Assembly: GCA_029378245.1 (NCBI GenBank)
Contig: JARKIF010000046.1
Span: 62,001 to 126,000, forward strand
From: Roridomyces roridus
Taxonomy: Eukaryota; Basidiomycota; Agaricomycetes; Agaricales; Mycenaceae
Length of the DNA stretch: 64,000 nucleotides
Direction: 5' to 3'
Position numbers and translations under genes: made by a program. Each line of letters opens with the position of its first letter. Position 1 is the stretch's first letter. Positions 10,941 through 22,800 of the stretch are shown piece by piece. Below the pieces are notes generated by a model, which searched no databases, had not been told where the DNA came from, and worked only from the letters and a program-made list of their open reading frames with translations.

Positions 10941-11442
10941 ATGCCCTCCTCGCTCCCATTGCTCATCCTCTTCTTGCCGTTCCTCGTGTATGCACTTCCC
11001 GAGCACTACACCACCACCTCCCGCGATGTCGTTGTCATGGGAGGTGGTTCGTCGGGAACTTACGCAGCTGTAAACCTCCACGCGCGTGGCCACACCGTCG
11101 CCGTCGTCGAGCAGCAGGGCCGATTGGGTGGGCACGTCGAGACTTACCTCGATCCCGATACGGGAGAAGCAATCAACGCCGGCGTCCTCGCATACTACAA
11201 CAACACGGTCAACAACGCGTATTTCTCGCTGTTGGGCGTCCCAATGGAACCCGCATCGTTCGACACGCCAGCAACCTACCTGGATTTTGCCACTGGCAAA
11301 CCAGTCCCGGGATACGAGCCTGCACCGTTCCGCCCCGAGCTGGAGGCCTACTTGGCATACACATCCAAGACATACCCATACCTTCGCGTCTCCTACGAGA
11401 ATCTCACTTACCCAGTACCAGCCGAGCTACTGGAACCCTTCA
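10941..11442 (+). pseudogene. Secreted FAD-dependent amine-oxidase-like gene, 5' part
   Basis: This encodes the first 167 residues of a flavoprotein of the amine oxidase/CpaO-like (beta-cyclopiazonate dehydrogenase-type) family. A signal peptide (SLPLLILFLPFLVYA) is followed by the dinucleotide-binding fold with the motif VVMGGGSSGTYAA, then VAVVEQQGRLGGHVETY, which is the usual FAD-contacting second strand. The frame is cut after the first base of codon 168 by a CACTA transposon at 11443 and resumes at 18703. Removing the element and one TCA gives a single 470-codon frame, close to the 474 residues of the paralogue at 30306-31730. The substrate cannot be deduced. The gene is probably inactive as it stands, since the element adds stop codons. 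Confidence 0.85.
11440..11442. repeat. Target site duplication TCA, left
   Basis: TCA before the transposon is repeated at 18700-18702 after it. The intact paralogue has a single copy at the equivalent place (CCCTTCACCGTC). Three-base duplications are typical of CACTA elements. Confidence 0.85.
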
Positions 11443-11560
11443 CACAGGGGGCAAACCCCGTGGCACTTTACCACGGGGCATCCGCATGGCCTACGTCACG
11501 GTGTTCGACACGGTGTTCGACACGGCCTTTGACAGAGCATCCGACATGAGTCCGGCCCGG
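11443..11560 (+). repeat. Left terminal inverted repeat of the CACTA element
   Basis: It aligns with the reverse complement of 18594-18699. It contains the hairpin CCCCGTGG-CACTTTA-CCACGGGG and a short internal duplication (GTGTTCGACACG twice) that the right arm lacks. Confidence 0.85.
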
Positions 11561-11779
11561 CAATGGTGTGAGACGTGTGATGAGTGATTTTTATTGCACG
11601 GCTTTCTTGCCGGATCATTACGATTATCTCATGTCAACGCTTGTCAACGGGCTCCGAGCCGAGCCTTCTGTATAAGTAGTGACCCAGCCCACTACGCTAT
11701 GGAGCATGGTTCGGGCTAGCTCATGGCGAAGCTACCACTGAGATATCATAAACATATACTTCATACAAATTATAAATAA

Positions 11780-14700
11780 CTATTTATGACCACGATTCAG
11801 CGCCCAACAGATGACCATGAACCGTTTCTTCACATCATCGTAGGTTTGTGAAGGCCGTGTCCAAGCGGCCAGGTGGGTAATTACATGCTTTTGTTCAATA
11901 ACTATCAGGGTTTTGTATGGTTCAATTTCCACTAGGGAAGTCATCATCCGAGGGAAGTCATCGTATGGTGTTGGAACGTTGATTGAACGGTGGGGTGCCA
12001 CAAAGATGAATTTTCGCAGAAACCCATTCAGTGGTATCTCCAAGATAGATCGAATGACACCTGTGATTCTACCCTCCTCGGAGTTTGGTCTTTCGAATTG
12101 AATCAGACTATTTGACCTGTGTGAGGAACTGCAACTGTAAGTGCGTCCATTCTCGTGGTATTCCCTGAGCTTCTTCGCTCTTGGCGGTAAAATTTGAGAT
12201 CGATATTCTGGATCAGGACAGCTAAGCCAACTGATGCTGACTTCCCCTGAAGCATTCAGATAGCTTTGGATTGCTTTGTACTCCTTTGGTGACATGCTTC
12301 GTGCTTTGGCAAGGTACTTTGCAATCTCCAACTCACTGAGCTCCTTTGGCTTCTTTGGCTTTGTGGTATCTTTCTTATCCAAGATTTCTGCAAAAGACTC
12401 CAGAATTGGATCTTGAAATTCGGAATTATGCAGATATGCAAGTAGCCGGCATCGGCGAGTCATCTGGCGCAGCATGGTGAAATCCATGTCATCTGAGTAG
12501 TCTGTGTCAGAACACTTCTTGTTGGGAACAATGGATACTTACATTGATGTCTATTTGTCTTGATACGTTGAAGTCTGCCATTCATTCTTTCACCCCAGAA
12601 CTCGCTGATTCCTGCCATTGGGCCCCAAAATTTGAGCAGTAGCTCATTTTGCATTGCATAGTGAAAGTTGGGAGGCTCTGGACAATCTGGAAATATTTTT
12701 TGAACATGTTTGCGGTATGAAACATAGTGCTCTGTGAAGGATTCTGCCTCTGTGTCTGATGTTTCGAAGGATGAGATGATATTGGTGCAAGCATTGAGAT
12801 CAACAAATCCTTGCAGCATGCTGGCATTTGTGGTTTCATTTTCTGTCGGGGACAGTTCTGGCATGACAAGTGGGAGAATCACAGCAAATAGGGTGAAATA
12901 CTGCTCGGCCTTGAGTTTTCCGTGCTTTGCCTCTCCAAGATTGTTAGGTAATCGAGTGACCCAGGTTGGCAAGGAGACTTCCGTGATACAAGTTCGGATC
13001 TTGGCCAACACCTCTGGCTCAAGCTTGAAGTTCCCGTATACAGCATCACCGTACTCGGTTTCATCATCTGAGTCATCCAGGTCCATATCCTCCCAATCCT
13101 CTTCCTCTTCCTCATCCTCAGGATCCACAGAGCTTGGAACTGGAGTTCCGGAGCCACTTGAGGCTGCCAGGGATTCACGTAGGCTTTCAATTTCAGGGTC
13201 TGTCATCCTGTCATCTGCCAAACTTCCAAGTTCGGATCGGACTTCAGATTGGTCGCGTTCATCAAATTTCTCCAAGTCTTCTGTCTCCATCAACTGTTTG
13301 GCTTTTGGCAGTGATCTCCCAATGCCCCACAAGGAACGGATCTGGAACTGAAGCACACCCTCCAGCCAGTTGTGCATAAATCCAAGAATAATGTACCGGA
13401 CTGGGTTCCAGTACCACAATCCATGCAAGGAGCAGGGGCGCACACCTGTTTCTGTGGCTTTCTTGTTGCGGTCTTTGAGTGTGGTTTCTTTCTTCCACTC
13501 ATCGGCGTGTTTTCGCACCTGTTCTGCAGTTCTGTATTCCCAGAGGTGGTGATCCAAACGATGATTTTCAGCTCTTGTCAGCAAGCAGAATGAGCAGTAC
13601 AGGTTTGCAGCATGGGAGAGAAAGCCGCCAGCCTCACGTGCAGCTGGAAGATCTGCAATGAGAGGTATGATCCGTGTTTGGACATTTACACCTCCTGGAT
13701 GGTAGTGAGTCACCACACGCCTGCCAGGGGGTTCATAGCTTAGTATTGTCTTGATGATTGGATCCAGTAAATGAGTGAGTAGGACTGCATCTGGCTTTGA
13801 TGGAGATGGGAGTAGCCCCACAATAAAGAGATTTTCTGGCAAGTAGCGAACTTCAGGTGGCAAGTTCATACAGCACAAGATGACCGCTCCACAAGAGACA
13901 GTTTTGCCTGTTGCATTTTATGTAAGAGACCGGAATAAACTAATTATCTGTAACGTTTACGCACCAGCAATTTTATTTCCATAAGGATTGAACCAATCAA
14001 TGTAGAGCCCAAACACCAGATTATATTTGTTGGACAAATAATCCTCGAGTGAATGCCATGCCCGGCTATCCCTCAGATCATTTATTGGGTCGCCTGGGTG
14101 TAGTTCTGTTCGATTCACTGCTGTCCCCAAGTGATCTTCAATGGCACGTTGAGACAGGAAAAATTCCAGCCATGACTCGAACTTCTGAGTATTGAACATG
14201 GTGTGCGGGACACTCTTGGGGCCTTTTCTGGTTTGTCTTTGGCGGCGCAAATCTGTGTTACATGCCCGTGCTGCTTTGGACCGCTTGAAGGAGCAACGGG
14301 CTGGGAGTTCTGTTACAGTTCCCTGATAGACAGTATAGCATTTGGGACAGCAGATTGTCCGGTCAATTTCTGTATCCAGTTTGTAGCGTTTGTGAGCTGT
14401 GCGAATGTCTGAAGGTATCTTGACTGTCGGAAGCTGTACAGAGACTCCTTGAGCAACCAGAGAGGCCTGAACCACCTGTAGAGTGACCGCAATGATGAAC
14501 TGAAAAGCCTTCAAGACAATGTTGACTGTGTCACGGCTGACACCAGCCCCTGTATGTAGCCAGATAGCAAGCAAGCAACAGAGCTGAATAATAGTTGCAA
14601 ATGGGTCAGCAGCATCTTCTGTTTCATCTGCGCCTCCATCCGGACTGGGTGGATCTGTAACAACATTCCAGGATCTGTGTAGGGAGATATGGATGCGCTC

Positions 14701-14966
14701 ACTAGCAGCAGGCCCGTCATTTTCTGAAGTGTGTCAGATCAAAATCCATCCAGACGACAGGACTTACCAGAATGCTCGTCACTTGTGTCATCCAGCTCCT
14801 CAGGAGGTGGCTCATTTCTTTTTTTCCGTCGACGGGAACCCCCACGCATATGCCACTTTCGAGTGTCCGGATGAACCCGCTTGCCTGGCTGCACCGTTCC
14901 GTCGATCACGACAGTATGCTTTCTGCACCTGGGGCAGACACAAACGGCGGTAATTTTGAGAGGCAT
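11780..14966 (-). CDS. Tnp2-type transposase of the CACTA element
   Basis: This catalyses excision and insertion of CACTA-class transposons. Four exons join in frame: 14768-14966, 13965-14723, 12543-13907 and 11780-12501, about 1,014 residues. In order they show an N-terminal zinc motif (CVCPRCRKH), then a [16 protein letters not shown] stretch with further Cys pairs (CCPKC, ARC...C). The Tnp2 core follows: [29 protein letters not shown], then [20 protein letters not shown] and [11 protein letters not shown]. An acidic linker ([15 protein letters not shown]) comes next, then [17 protein letters not shown], and [16 protein letters not shown]. Basidiomycete Tnp2 proteins are about 900-1,100 residues, so this one looks full length. 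The start codon is the first ATG before the zinc motif. No disabling change was seen, so it may be active. Confidence 0.9.
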
Positions 14967-15598
14967 GCTACGGGGGAAAGGAAGAACAATGATGACCAGT
15001 GGCAGTATATATGTAAGAGAGCGTATCAGGCATCTATCAAGCCTTGACAGCCAGCGGCAGCTGTCGTGTGAACTCCTGAGATCTATCACTAGGAAGAACT
15101 GTCAGTTGCCAGACAATGAGTTGAAAGGATCTGATGTTTCGATGCCGGGAGTCAAGAACTGTGGTCATGACATCAATCAAATTCGAGAAATTACTTACAC
15201 TTCCATTCCTAGCAATCTGATTGCATGGGTTGGCTGGTCTCTTACTTCCATCGTGCCTACAGCATATTGGTTCAACACCGGCTGCTCATTTAAGTTTCTG
15301 GTCAACAGCTCAACCTTGGTGGTTGTAAACTTGTATTTCTGCTCGGAAGGCGAATAATTTTATGATCATCCTTTGGGGTCGCACAACAAGTAAAGCATAG
15401 GAGGCATAGTGCATATACAAAACATCATAGTACATAGAGGCATATGTGTGAATACAGACAATCACGAACCGCGCATCAAACAGAAAAAACCAACAATTCA
15501 AAACCGTCCAAGATCAACCTCCCTCCCGTCACTCAATCCTCCATATCACCCCCATCCGCACGCTGAGGTTCCTCCTCGTCCGAAGTATCATCGAGATC
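14967..15598. other. CACTA interior between transposase and MITE
   Basis: Presumed 5' region of the transposase. No exon is supported. The stretch next to the MITE (about 15545-15598), read on the minus strand, is the former C-terminal coding tail of the second CACTA gene. Confidence 0.4.
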
Positions 15599-15606
15599 AG
15601 TGGGCT

Positions 15607-16124
15607 TAGGGCTCCGACCCGACCGTCAAAATGACGGGTCAACGAGCCGTCACGACGGGTGCCGGCCCGGCCGTACAGCCCTCTGAAGCGCCAATTTTGA
15701 CGGCCGGGTCCGGGTCCGGTTCCTTGGCTGACGGGGTACCCGTTCCCGGCCGTCGACGGGTCATGACGGGTCGCGACGGGTCCTCGGCTAATTACGCATG
15801 CCGAGCCGCCATCATCACTGGATGCTCCACGGTAGTGCACCTGGGTCATCGGCAATCTTCCCGATGGCCCACTGCTGCGCTTCCGGACGCTTTCCGAGTA
15901 CCAATCCGTGATATTGACTGCCGGCATCACGCTGACATCAATCTGATGGTTAATTTAGCAGGAGACATGGGTTGTCACCGCTCTGACCCGTCATGACGGC
16001 CGTGACGGGTCTGACGGGTACCACCCGGCCGTTTTGAGGCCTCGCAACATGGTCTGACGGCCGGGTGAGGCCCGTCCGACCTCCCATGACGGCCGTCGCC
16101 GTCAACGGCCGGGTCGGAGCCCTA
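15607..16124. mobile_element. hAT-type MITE, copy 1 (518 bp)
   Basis: The ends are TAGGGCTCCGACCCG and its inverse (20 bp terminal repeat with one mismatch) and are flanked by the 8 bp duplication AGTGGGCT at 15599-15606 and 16125-16132. T/C-A-G-N-G termini with 8 bp duplications are diagnostic of the hAT superfamily. The interior is GC-rich with many GACGGGT/ACCCGTC and GACGGCCG words, as expected of subterminal transposase-binding repeats. There is no coding capacity. A second copy is at 37057-37573. Confidence 0.9.
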
Positions 16125-17776
16125 AGTGGGCTCACCATCCTCCTCAGCCTGTTTATCCTCCGCCTCAAATGCAGCAAGCTCTTCGGCGGTGGGGAGATTG
16201 TACAGCTTGAGGACATCGTTGCCGTACTTCACCATGAAATCCTTCTTTCCCATTTTCGCCCAGTCGCTGTGATGCTCGTTGGTGCAGTACTGCGGAAGCG
16301 GAAATGCGACCCCGGTTTTCGCATACTTGGCCCTCTCGCGAGGATCAAGCTTGTTGAAGAACTCAGGGTCAAAATAGTCGATGGGAATGCCCTCGGGGAG
16401 GATGCGGGAAAGGCGAGAGGTTTTAGAGGTATCTGGGTGGAGTTTGCGGTCTTCAGGCTCTCTGGAATGAACATTAAGCAAGTCGAAAAATTCGTAATCC
16501 AAAGGACATGCCGTGCGCCGGGAGTTCGACCGAGTGGCTCCTTAATCTTTGCATCGATTGTGTCGTAGAAAGCCCCCAAAATCACATTCCGACCACTCTT
16601 CGGGAACTTGAGGAGCCCGCGCTTCTTGCGGGAATCACCTCCGGGTACGCGCTCATCATCCGAATGAGTGGCCTCCTCGTTGGCCATCCGCAGAATGGGC
16701 TTGCGGTAGCCAAGTTGCTTGACTTTCTGGTAGCGCGCATCTGAACGCTGTCATGATTCAATGTCAGTGAAAAAAGTATGGGTTGACGAAATTGGACATT
16801 ACCCGGGCACGGCGCTTCACCGCATTCTGCCGTTGATGCGCCAGGGCGAGGCTGCCGGGGGTGTTGAACTCCTTGTGGCTGTTTCCCTTGATCGTGCCAT
16901 ACACGAAGTTGTCGTACATTTCTGACAAAAGGTGATAGTCGGTAGCAACATTGACTGATACTTCGAGTGCGCTGAACCCATGCCATTGGGCGATATTGCT
17001 GAAAGTTGAAACGGCGATATGGCGATGAAGCACATTGTATGTCGATTGGAGAGGGCCGAAGACATCTGGGTGGAACGTTTTGAGTCCCGCCTTTGAGACC
17101 GCTCCGTAGAAAAATGAAATGTGCTCAGCTGGGATTTCAGCAATATCGCGTGCAATATTGCCGTATTCGCCTGCTGCACCGTCACCGTCAGCGACAACCT
17201 TCGCCTCCTTGAGGAGGCGTTTGGCGCGCTTCAATGCGTCCGCATTTGGCTGCCTCGCCACATCGACAAGGCTCCTCACGTGCGCCTCCATATCATCGTC
17301 GCCATCGAAGCGTTTGTCGTAGTGGTCGATGAAATCATCTGCCGGCGTCAAGACGGCGTCGGCGGTGAACAGACTACAGGCCATGCGAATGTGGCGCTGA
17401 AATGCGCGCTGGGCTTTGTCAGTCTCGTGCGGCAGTGGAAGCTTTGATCACACACCTGAGTGGCCTTTGCAAATTCGGGAACATTATCTGGTGCAATCCC
17501 ATGCTGCTTGCGACGAGTCTTGGGTTTCGGGTCCGCGTTTGCTGCAGTGGGAGCCCCAGCGGCTTCACTCCCGCCACTCGAGCCCGCCGCTGCGCCACTC
17601 GCACCTGCCGCCCCGGTAGCCGCACCTGCAGTCCCGCTGGCAGTGCCTGCAGCTCCTCCACCTGCAGCACCAGAGCCACTAGCAGGCACAGAGGTCGTTC
17701 CCCGCGTAAACTTGCTGCGGGCTTTCTTGGTCTTCAAGGTGACGTTATTGGTGCTACCCTTGCGTTTTGGGGGCAT
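16125..17776 (-). pseudogene. Second gene of the CACTA element, C terminus cut by a MITE
   Basis: Exons 17456-17776, 16803-17408 and 16125-16747 can be joined. The product begins MPPKRKGSTNN with basic residues (nuclear localisation likely) and continues through a Gly/Ala-rich linker. It then has a mostly helical region (residues of about 110-300, with AEHISFFYGAVSKAG and FSALEVSVNVATDY). After this, near 16525, the reading frame changes by one base, which suggests a single-base deletion. The following frame reads PLDYEFFDLLNVHSREPED to EEDGEPT and stops in the MITE terminus (TAG of TAGGGC). Without the MITE the frame would run about 18 residues further into 15545-15598. It is analogous in position to the accessory DNA-binding gene of CACTA elements, but no domain is recognised. 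Confidence 0.6.
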
Positions 17777-18593
17777 AGTGGTGATGTAGTAGTCAAATTA
17801 GAGTCGAAGAATGGGGGTGTGGGCCTCTGAGACCAGGAGACAGAATGAAAGTGGAAGACAAAGGGACCCGGAGGCAATAAAATTAGATAAGATGCACGTA
17901 CATCGTGTTTCGGTCAGGCACGTTGACGCGCGGCGTCACGGTCCGAGTTTGCGCGGTTTATGCTCACCGTTTGAACCCTGCGTGAGCCGAAGCAATAAAT
18001 ATTCGGGGGCCAAGGGATCCAAGAGGGTAATGGTAACTTGTTCCTTATATCCCGTGCCCGCCGCCGAAAGACAGGTAGACGGCGGGTGCTGTGGAGAGCG
18101 TGAGACGAGAACACTCATTTCCAATGTATGTAGATGAGAGCCTAGAGAAGAGTCGGGCACGAGAGGGAAGCTCAAAAAATCAAACACCAGGGAGGGAAAG
18201 GCGGGAAACAAGTGTGGTTTCGGTCACTACACACAATATGTACAAGATAGCTAGACATGTAAGTAGGGCAACAAAGGCAATGGAAAATTGCTCACCGAGT
18301 CCCCAATGTGTCCAGCACACTGTCCCTACATCCTCAACCCCAGTCCAGCAGAGAATCCCGAGCCCTTCGCAATGCACAGTGGTTGGGAGTTTGGTGCGGA
18401 TGGCCAAGCAAAGCGTAGACATGAACGGGCTGTTGCACGAGGGGAGCTTCAACAGGCGTCGTTGTTGAGCGTGGAGGACCAGGGAGAGGCGACGGTGGTA
18501 CAGGTCAGAGACGCGGTGACAGATTGATGGGTGATCCGTCTCGACGATCTCGTACAGCCTTTGGTGACACATCAAGCGAGCCGGCCCGTATCA
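17777..18593. other. Right subterminal region of the CACTA element
   Basis: Presumed promoter region of the second CACTA gene. Short open frames only; nothing recognisable. Confidence 0.4.
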
Positions 18594-18699
18594 CCGGCCC
18601 GAACTCATATCAAATGCCCTGTCGAAGGCCGTGTCGAACGCCGCGACGTAGGCCATGTGGACGCCCCGTGGTAAAATGCCACGGGGTTTGCCCCCTGTG
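18594..18699 (-). repeat. Right terminal inverted repeat of the CACTA element
   Basis: The reverse complement begins CACAGGGGGCAAACC and follows the left arm for about 106 bp with scattered mismatches. It is followed by the target duplication TCA at 18700-18702. Confidence 0.85.
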
Positions 18700-18702
18700 T
18701 CA

Positions 18703-19613
18703 CCGTCTTCGCTGCTCGGCACAACTTCACCAGCATCCTGAGCCTATACGACCAGATCGCGCAGAACATTGGCAATCTGTGGCAACTGCCCACTTACCAC
18801 GGAATCCATGCGTTTGCCCCGCAATACATCGAAGGACCTATGACCGTGGCGTCGGGCAATAATCAGGACATTTACAACGCAGCTGCCCACATCCTGCGTC
18901 CGGAGAACGTCTTCCTCAACGCCAACGCGACCAAGGTGGACCGATCCGGTGCATGTTTCGGCGCTCCCTCCCCGTCGCCCGTATGCGTCCTCGTTCTGTC
19001 GATGGCGACTGGCGCACAAACCCTGATCAAAGCGCGCAAGCTCCTTATCGCGATACCCCCGACACTCGACTCGCTCGCTTTAGCGTCCATCGACCTCGAC
19101 GCCCACGAGCGCACAGTCTTTTCCCACTTTGAGGCGTTCACGTACTGGGCCCTCGTGATCGATGCCCCGAATTTGAATCCCAGCACAGAGCAATACATCA
19201 ACACCGGCACGCACACGCCGTATCACCTACCGTCCCTCCCTGGACTCTTCACCATCCAGTCAAACGCCCTGAGAAACGGAGAGACCAAGTACGCGGCATG
19301 GTTTGGAGCCGTGGAAGCCTCCGGATGGACGCGTGAACGCGTGGAGCAAGCTGTTGCAAGCCAGGTCGCTCGCATCGGATGCGGGAATGCTACGGAAGTG
19401 GTATTCGAGCTGATAAAGGAACATACACCATTCCGTCTGCATGTCTCGCCCAAGGCCGTCGCGAATGGATTTTACAGGGATTTGTATGCGCTTCAGGGGA
19501 GGCAGAATACATTTTGGACGGGAGCGGCGTGGGCGGAGCAGGATAGTTCGTTGATCTGGATGTGGAGCGAGGAGTCACTGTTGCCAAAGATAGAGGCAGC
19601 GTTGGCCAGCTAG
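18703..19613 (+). pseudogene. Secreted FAD-dependent amine-oxidase-like gene, 3' part
   Basis: This continues the gene begun at 10941: TVFAARHNFTSIL, NLWQLPTYHGIHAF, ASGNNQDIYNAA, ARKLLIAIPPTLDSLA, and the C-terminal NTFWTGAAWAEQDSSLIWMW, which in the family closes the FAD site. It matches the paralogue at 30306-31730 throughout with only substitutions and small indels, and ends at TAG 19611-19613. No internal stop or frameshift was seen, so the only lesion in this gene is the transposon. Its 3' end converges on the RdRP gene, 275 bp away. Confidence 0.85.
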
Positions 19614-19888
19614 AGATTCGGGTAGAGGGCGTTCACGCGAATATTGAGGGCGGATGTCTTGGGGCGGATGATAGCTTGAACTTTGTAAAAGTTGACGCCG
19701 ATATGTTGAAGCACTCGAAGGCGAAAATTGATGCAAGTCGAGGTCTTGTGCTTGAGGCCTTGAGGTTGCGTGCCGAGGTCGAAGGTCGAGAACGTCGCAC
19801 CGCGGCGAAAGAAACAAGCTATATTACAAAAGATCCACCCATCCATCCGCCTCAACCTGCAACCACCTGCAAAATCAAAAATCAAAAA

Positions 19889-22800
19889 TCAATAGTCATC
19901 AAGATCCCCCAACGCCCTCGCCGCCGACGCCGAAATACTCTTCAACTCATCAAACACCCGACGAGTAGGCACCATCCCGCCCGACGCCGCCCGACTCTTG
20001 ATCTCACACAACGTCCTAAACGCAACGGTAAACGCAAACTTCTCCTTGAGCGAATAAGCATAGGACGCCTTGATCTCCTCGACCCTGCCGTTGTCGAATA
20101 AACCGACGAGTCCGGGGACGGGCTCCATATATTTTTGGCACACATCAGCAACCAGAGCGGCGCGGTTGTGCTTGTTCTCGGGTTTGTCGGCCGCCCGATA
20201 GAGTTTCCGCACCCCGTCGACGTGTGTCTTGATCTTCTGTAGCTCATCCGCCGATGCACGAAAGATCTTGTTCGATTTCTGGGTCGCGTCTGCGAACGAC
20301 TGCAAAAGTTGAGAATCGGCCTCGATTCCCGGGCCATTGTCGAGCTTTTTGGAAGCCAGATCGTGCTGGTGGAGAAACAGGTCACCCATGCTATTACCGG
20401 CGCGGCATCTGCAGGACAAAACGTCAGCTGAAGAACAAGATCTGAATGAAAACCCACAGTTTCTCGAGGATATAAGGGTTTGAGGGTTCGTCACGCCGAG
20501 CTGTTGGCGGCAGCCAGCTGTTTTCGGTTTTGGGGTAGACGTGCCCATAATGCCTCTTGTGTTCCTCGAATACGCCGGGCTTGAGAGATAATCCCGTTTT
20601 GGCTGCATCGAGGAGGGTGTTTCCGCTGGGGCAAATGAGTTAGTAATGTTCCACAAAGGAAATGCTGCGTACATGTAGGCCATCAGGATTGCCTGCGGGT
20701 GGCTATACCCATGCCGCCAAATGGCAATATCGTGGAACCACGAGTACTGCCCGACCTGCGATTCACGCAGGCCAGCCAGGAGATGATCCTGAAAAGCAAT
20801 TTGCCGGTCGACAGGACTAGCAATATTCTGCAGCTCGCTGCCGACTTGGTCCACCGTTTTGACATCTTGCTGGAAATACGTCTCCATGAGGTTGTCCGGC
20901 GGATCAGTGAACGGTCGGTTCTGGAAATGCTCCAAGAACGGTGGAAACCAGGTGAAGAAGACGGTATCTGGGTGCAGATTAGCAGACCATCTTGCAAAGG
21001 ATATCGTGCGGACCTCCGTCGTAATCTATGTAATCGACTCAGTCAAAGTTACATTCACAGAAACGAAAGACTTACCGCCTCCGCTCAACACGGAGAGCAG
21101 ACTCCGCGAGCCTGCAGTCGACACGATCACGACGTCCGGCCAATCATAAAGCTCGGGAACGTCGACGGCTTCGACCTGCATCCTCGTCAGTATCTCCATC
21201 GCGGAATGCGAAGAACTCACCTGTTGCATATCGCACGGAAGCCGAATCGGATATCTTGTCCAGCGATAAGACCTCGATTGTCAAATTTAATAGCCCTTAC
21301 CTTCCGATCTGAAATCCAGGTCAGACGCAGATATATCAATGATAAAAAAGACTCACAATGACAGGCCCCTTCAAAATGTTGAAGAGCATCTGGGTCTCGA
21401 CATTCTTCATAGGCGCCGAGCTACGATAATACACCTGATTTTCCTCTAAAATGCCAAGTGGGTCTGTGAAGCATTCGTCAGCTAAGTATCTGGTGCGAGA
21501 ACGATGCAGCGCACCGGGAATCACAAAGGCATCCGACACAGCCGTACCCTCCGGAAGCGAGATCTTGTACTTTTCGACGACGGACTTGATCTCAAGCTTG
21601 ATGATATACTTCATCTTATCGTTCAAATATGCCGACTTGCGAGGTTGAAACCCAGCTTGTATGAGCTCCATGGCTTGTTCGTGCAGACTCAGCGGGCCTA
21701 TTCAACCATATTAGCCGAAAGGAAGGAAGATCGCAAACGAAAGCAAAAGACACGCACCATCACCGAGATCCCTCCCGGCCCTTCCATCTTCATCCGCCGC
21801 CCCAAGCACGTCCTCCTCCTCCTCCACACTAGGCACCAACTCATCTCTCTCCCGATCAACATACCCAAGCGCCCGACTCCTCCCTCCAGCAATCCTCTGT
21901 TTCCTCGCACCACTAACATTCCCCACCCCATTCACCGCTCTCCAAAGCTCCACCATAGTCCCATCACCCTCTCCCCCCTCACACCACTTCAACAACGGCC
22001 TCACAGCCGCCTCCAACCCCTCGACCATCAACTGTACAAACACCTCATCCGGGACGCCGTTGTACGAAAGACACATGATACTCTGCTCCGACAGTGTCAC
22101 CCGACCCTCGGCCTGCGCAGGATGCGAAGCGCGAAGCAGATCCAAAATGCGATGGACGCGCGGCATGCCAGTAGTCTCAGGTTGAAAATGGATCTTGAGT
22201 TGTGAATCGCGAATCCATATCCTCGGCGGGGCAGTCGGGTCCGTGTCCGTGGGATGAAGCGTCCACAGACCTTTGGCGCCGCCGATCCGCGCTTGGATGG
22301 CCGTCGGTAACGAGCTGTATGGAACGTGCTTGGTGATGAGAACCATCGCGGCCCGGTTGATGAACCCGCAGCCGTCGGTCATGACTGCAGAGTTGAATTC
22401 ACATCGCTGCAGGAAGAAGAAAACAGAGAAAGAGCTTACTTTTCTCTGAAGGCGCCTTCCCAGCACCCTCCGGCCAATCGTCCGCCACTGTATCCTGAAT
22501 ACGGAACATGTTCTCGTCCAAAAACTCGAGCACAGGCATCGACGTCGAAAGTCCAAGCGCATATCGCGCCACATACTTGGCGAACGCCTACGAATCCAAT
22601 CAGCCTCGCAAAACCATCAAACCGCAACTCACCTGCTTCGAATTCATTGAAGGCGGATTATGCCTGCCCACAAACTCCTCGAAACTCCTCCGCCCCAAAT
22701 CGCCGAAATACTTGTGTCCCGTGCGCTCCCAATCCTGGTTAACCTGCACGAGATACACACTCCCCTTATCCTTGGGCGGAATCGCCACGTACACCCGACC

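Larger units (their letters stand above)
11443..18699 (-). mobile_element. Complete CACTA (EnSpm-type) DNA transposon, 7257 bp
   Basis: The element ends are CACAGGGGGCAAACC and its exact inverse, with terminal inverted repeats of about 106-118 bp and a 3 bp target duplication. It carries a Tnp2-type transposase gene (11780-14966) and a second gene (16125-17776), both on the minus strand, as CACTA elements commonly do. A 518 bp hAT-type MITE is nested at 15607. All parts needed for mobility look present: both ends and an uninterrupted spliced transposase. The second gene seems damaged. Confidence 0.92.

Noticed and set aside
15607..16124. Coding frames inside the hAT MITE
   Set aside because: They arise from GC-rich inverted words, occur on both strands and are not kept in the second copy.
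15600..16132. The 518 bp repeat as a Tc1/mariner MITE with TA duplication
   Set aside because: TA is part of the terminal TAGGG. Both copies have a perfect 8 bp duplication outside it, which fits hAT instead.
20968..21025. Apparent loss of the third catalytic Asp in RdRP (DYDGG followed by a frame change)
   Set aside because: A second intron (20968-21013) directly after GATTACGACGGAG restores DYDGDTVFF and the downstream frame, so the motif is intact.
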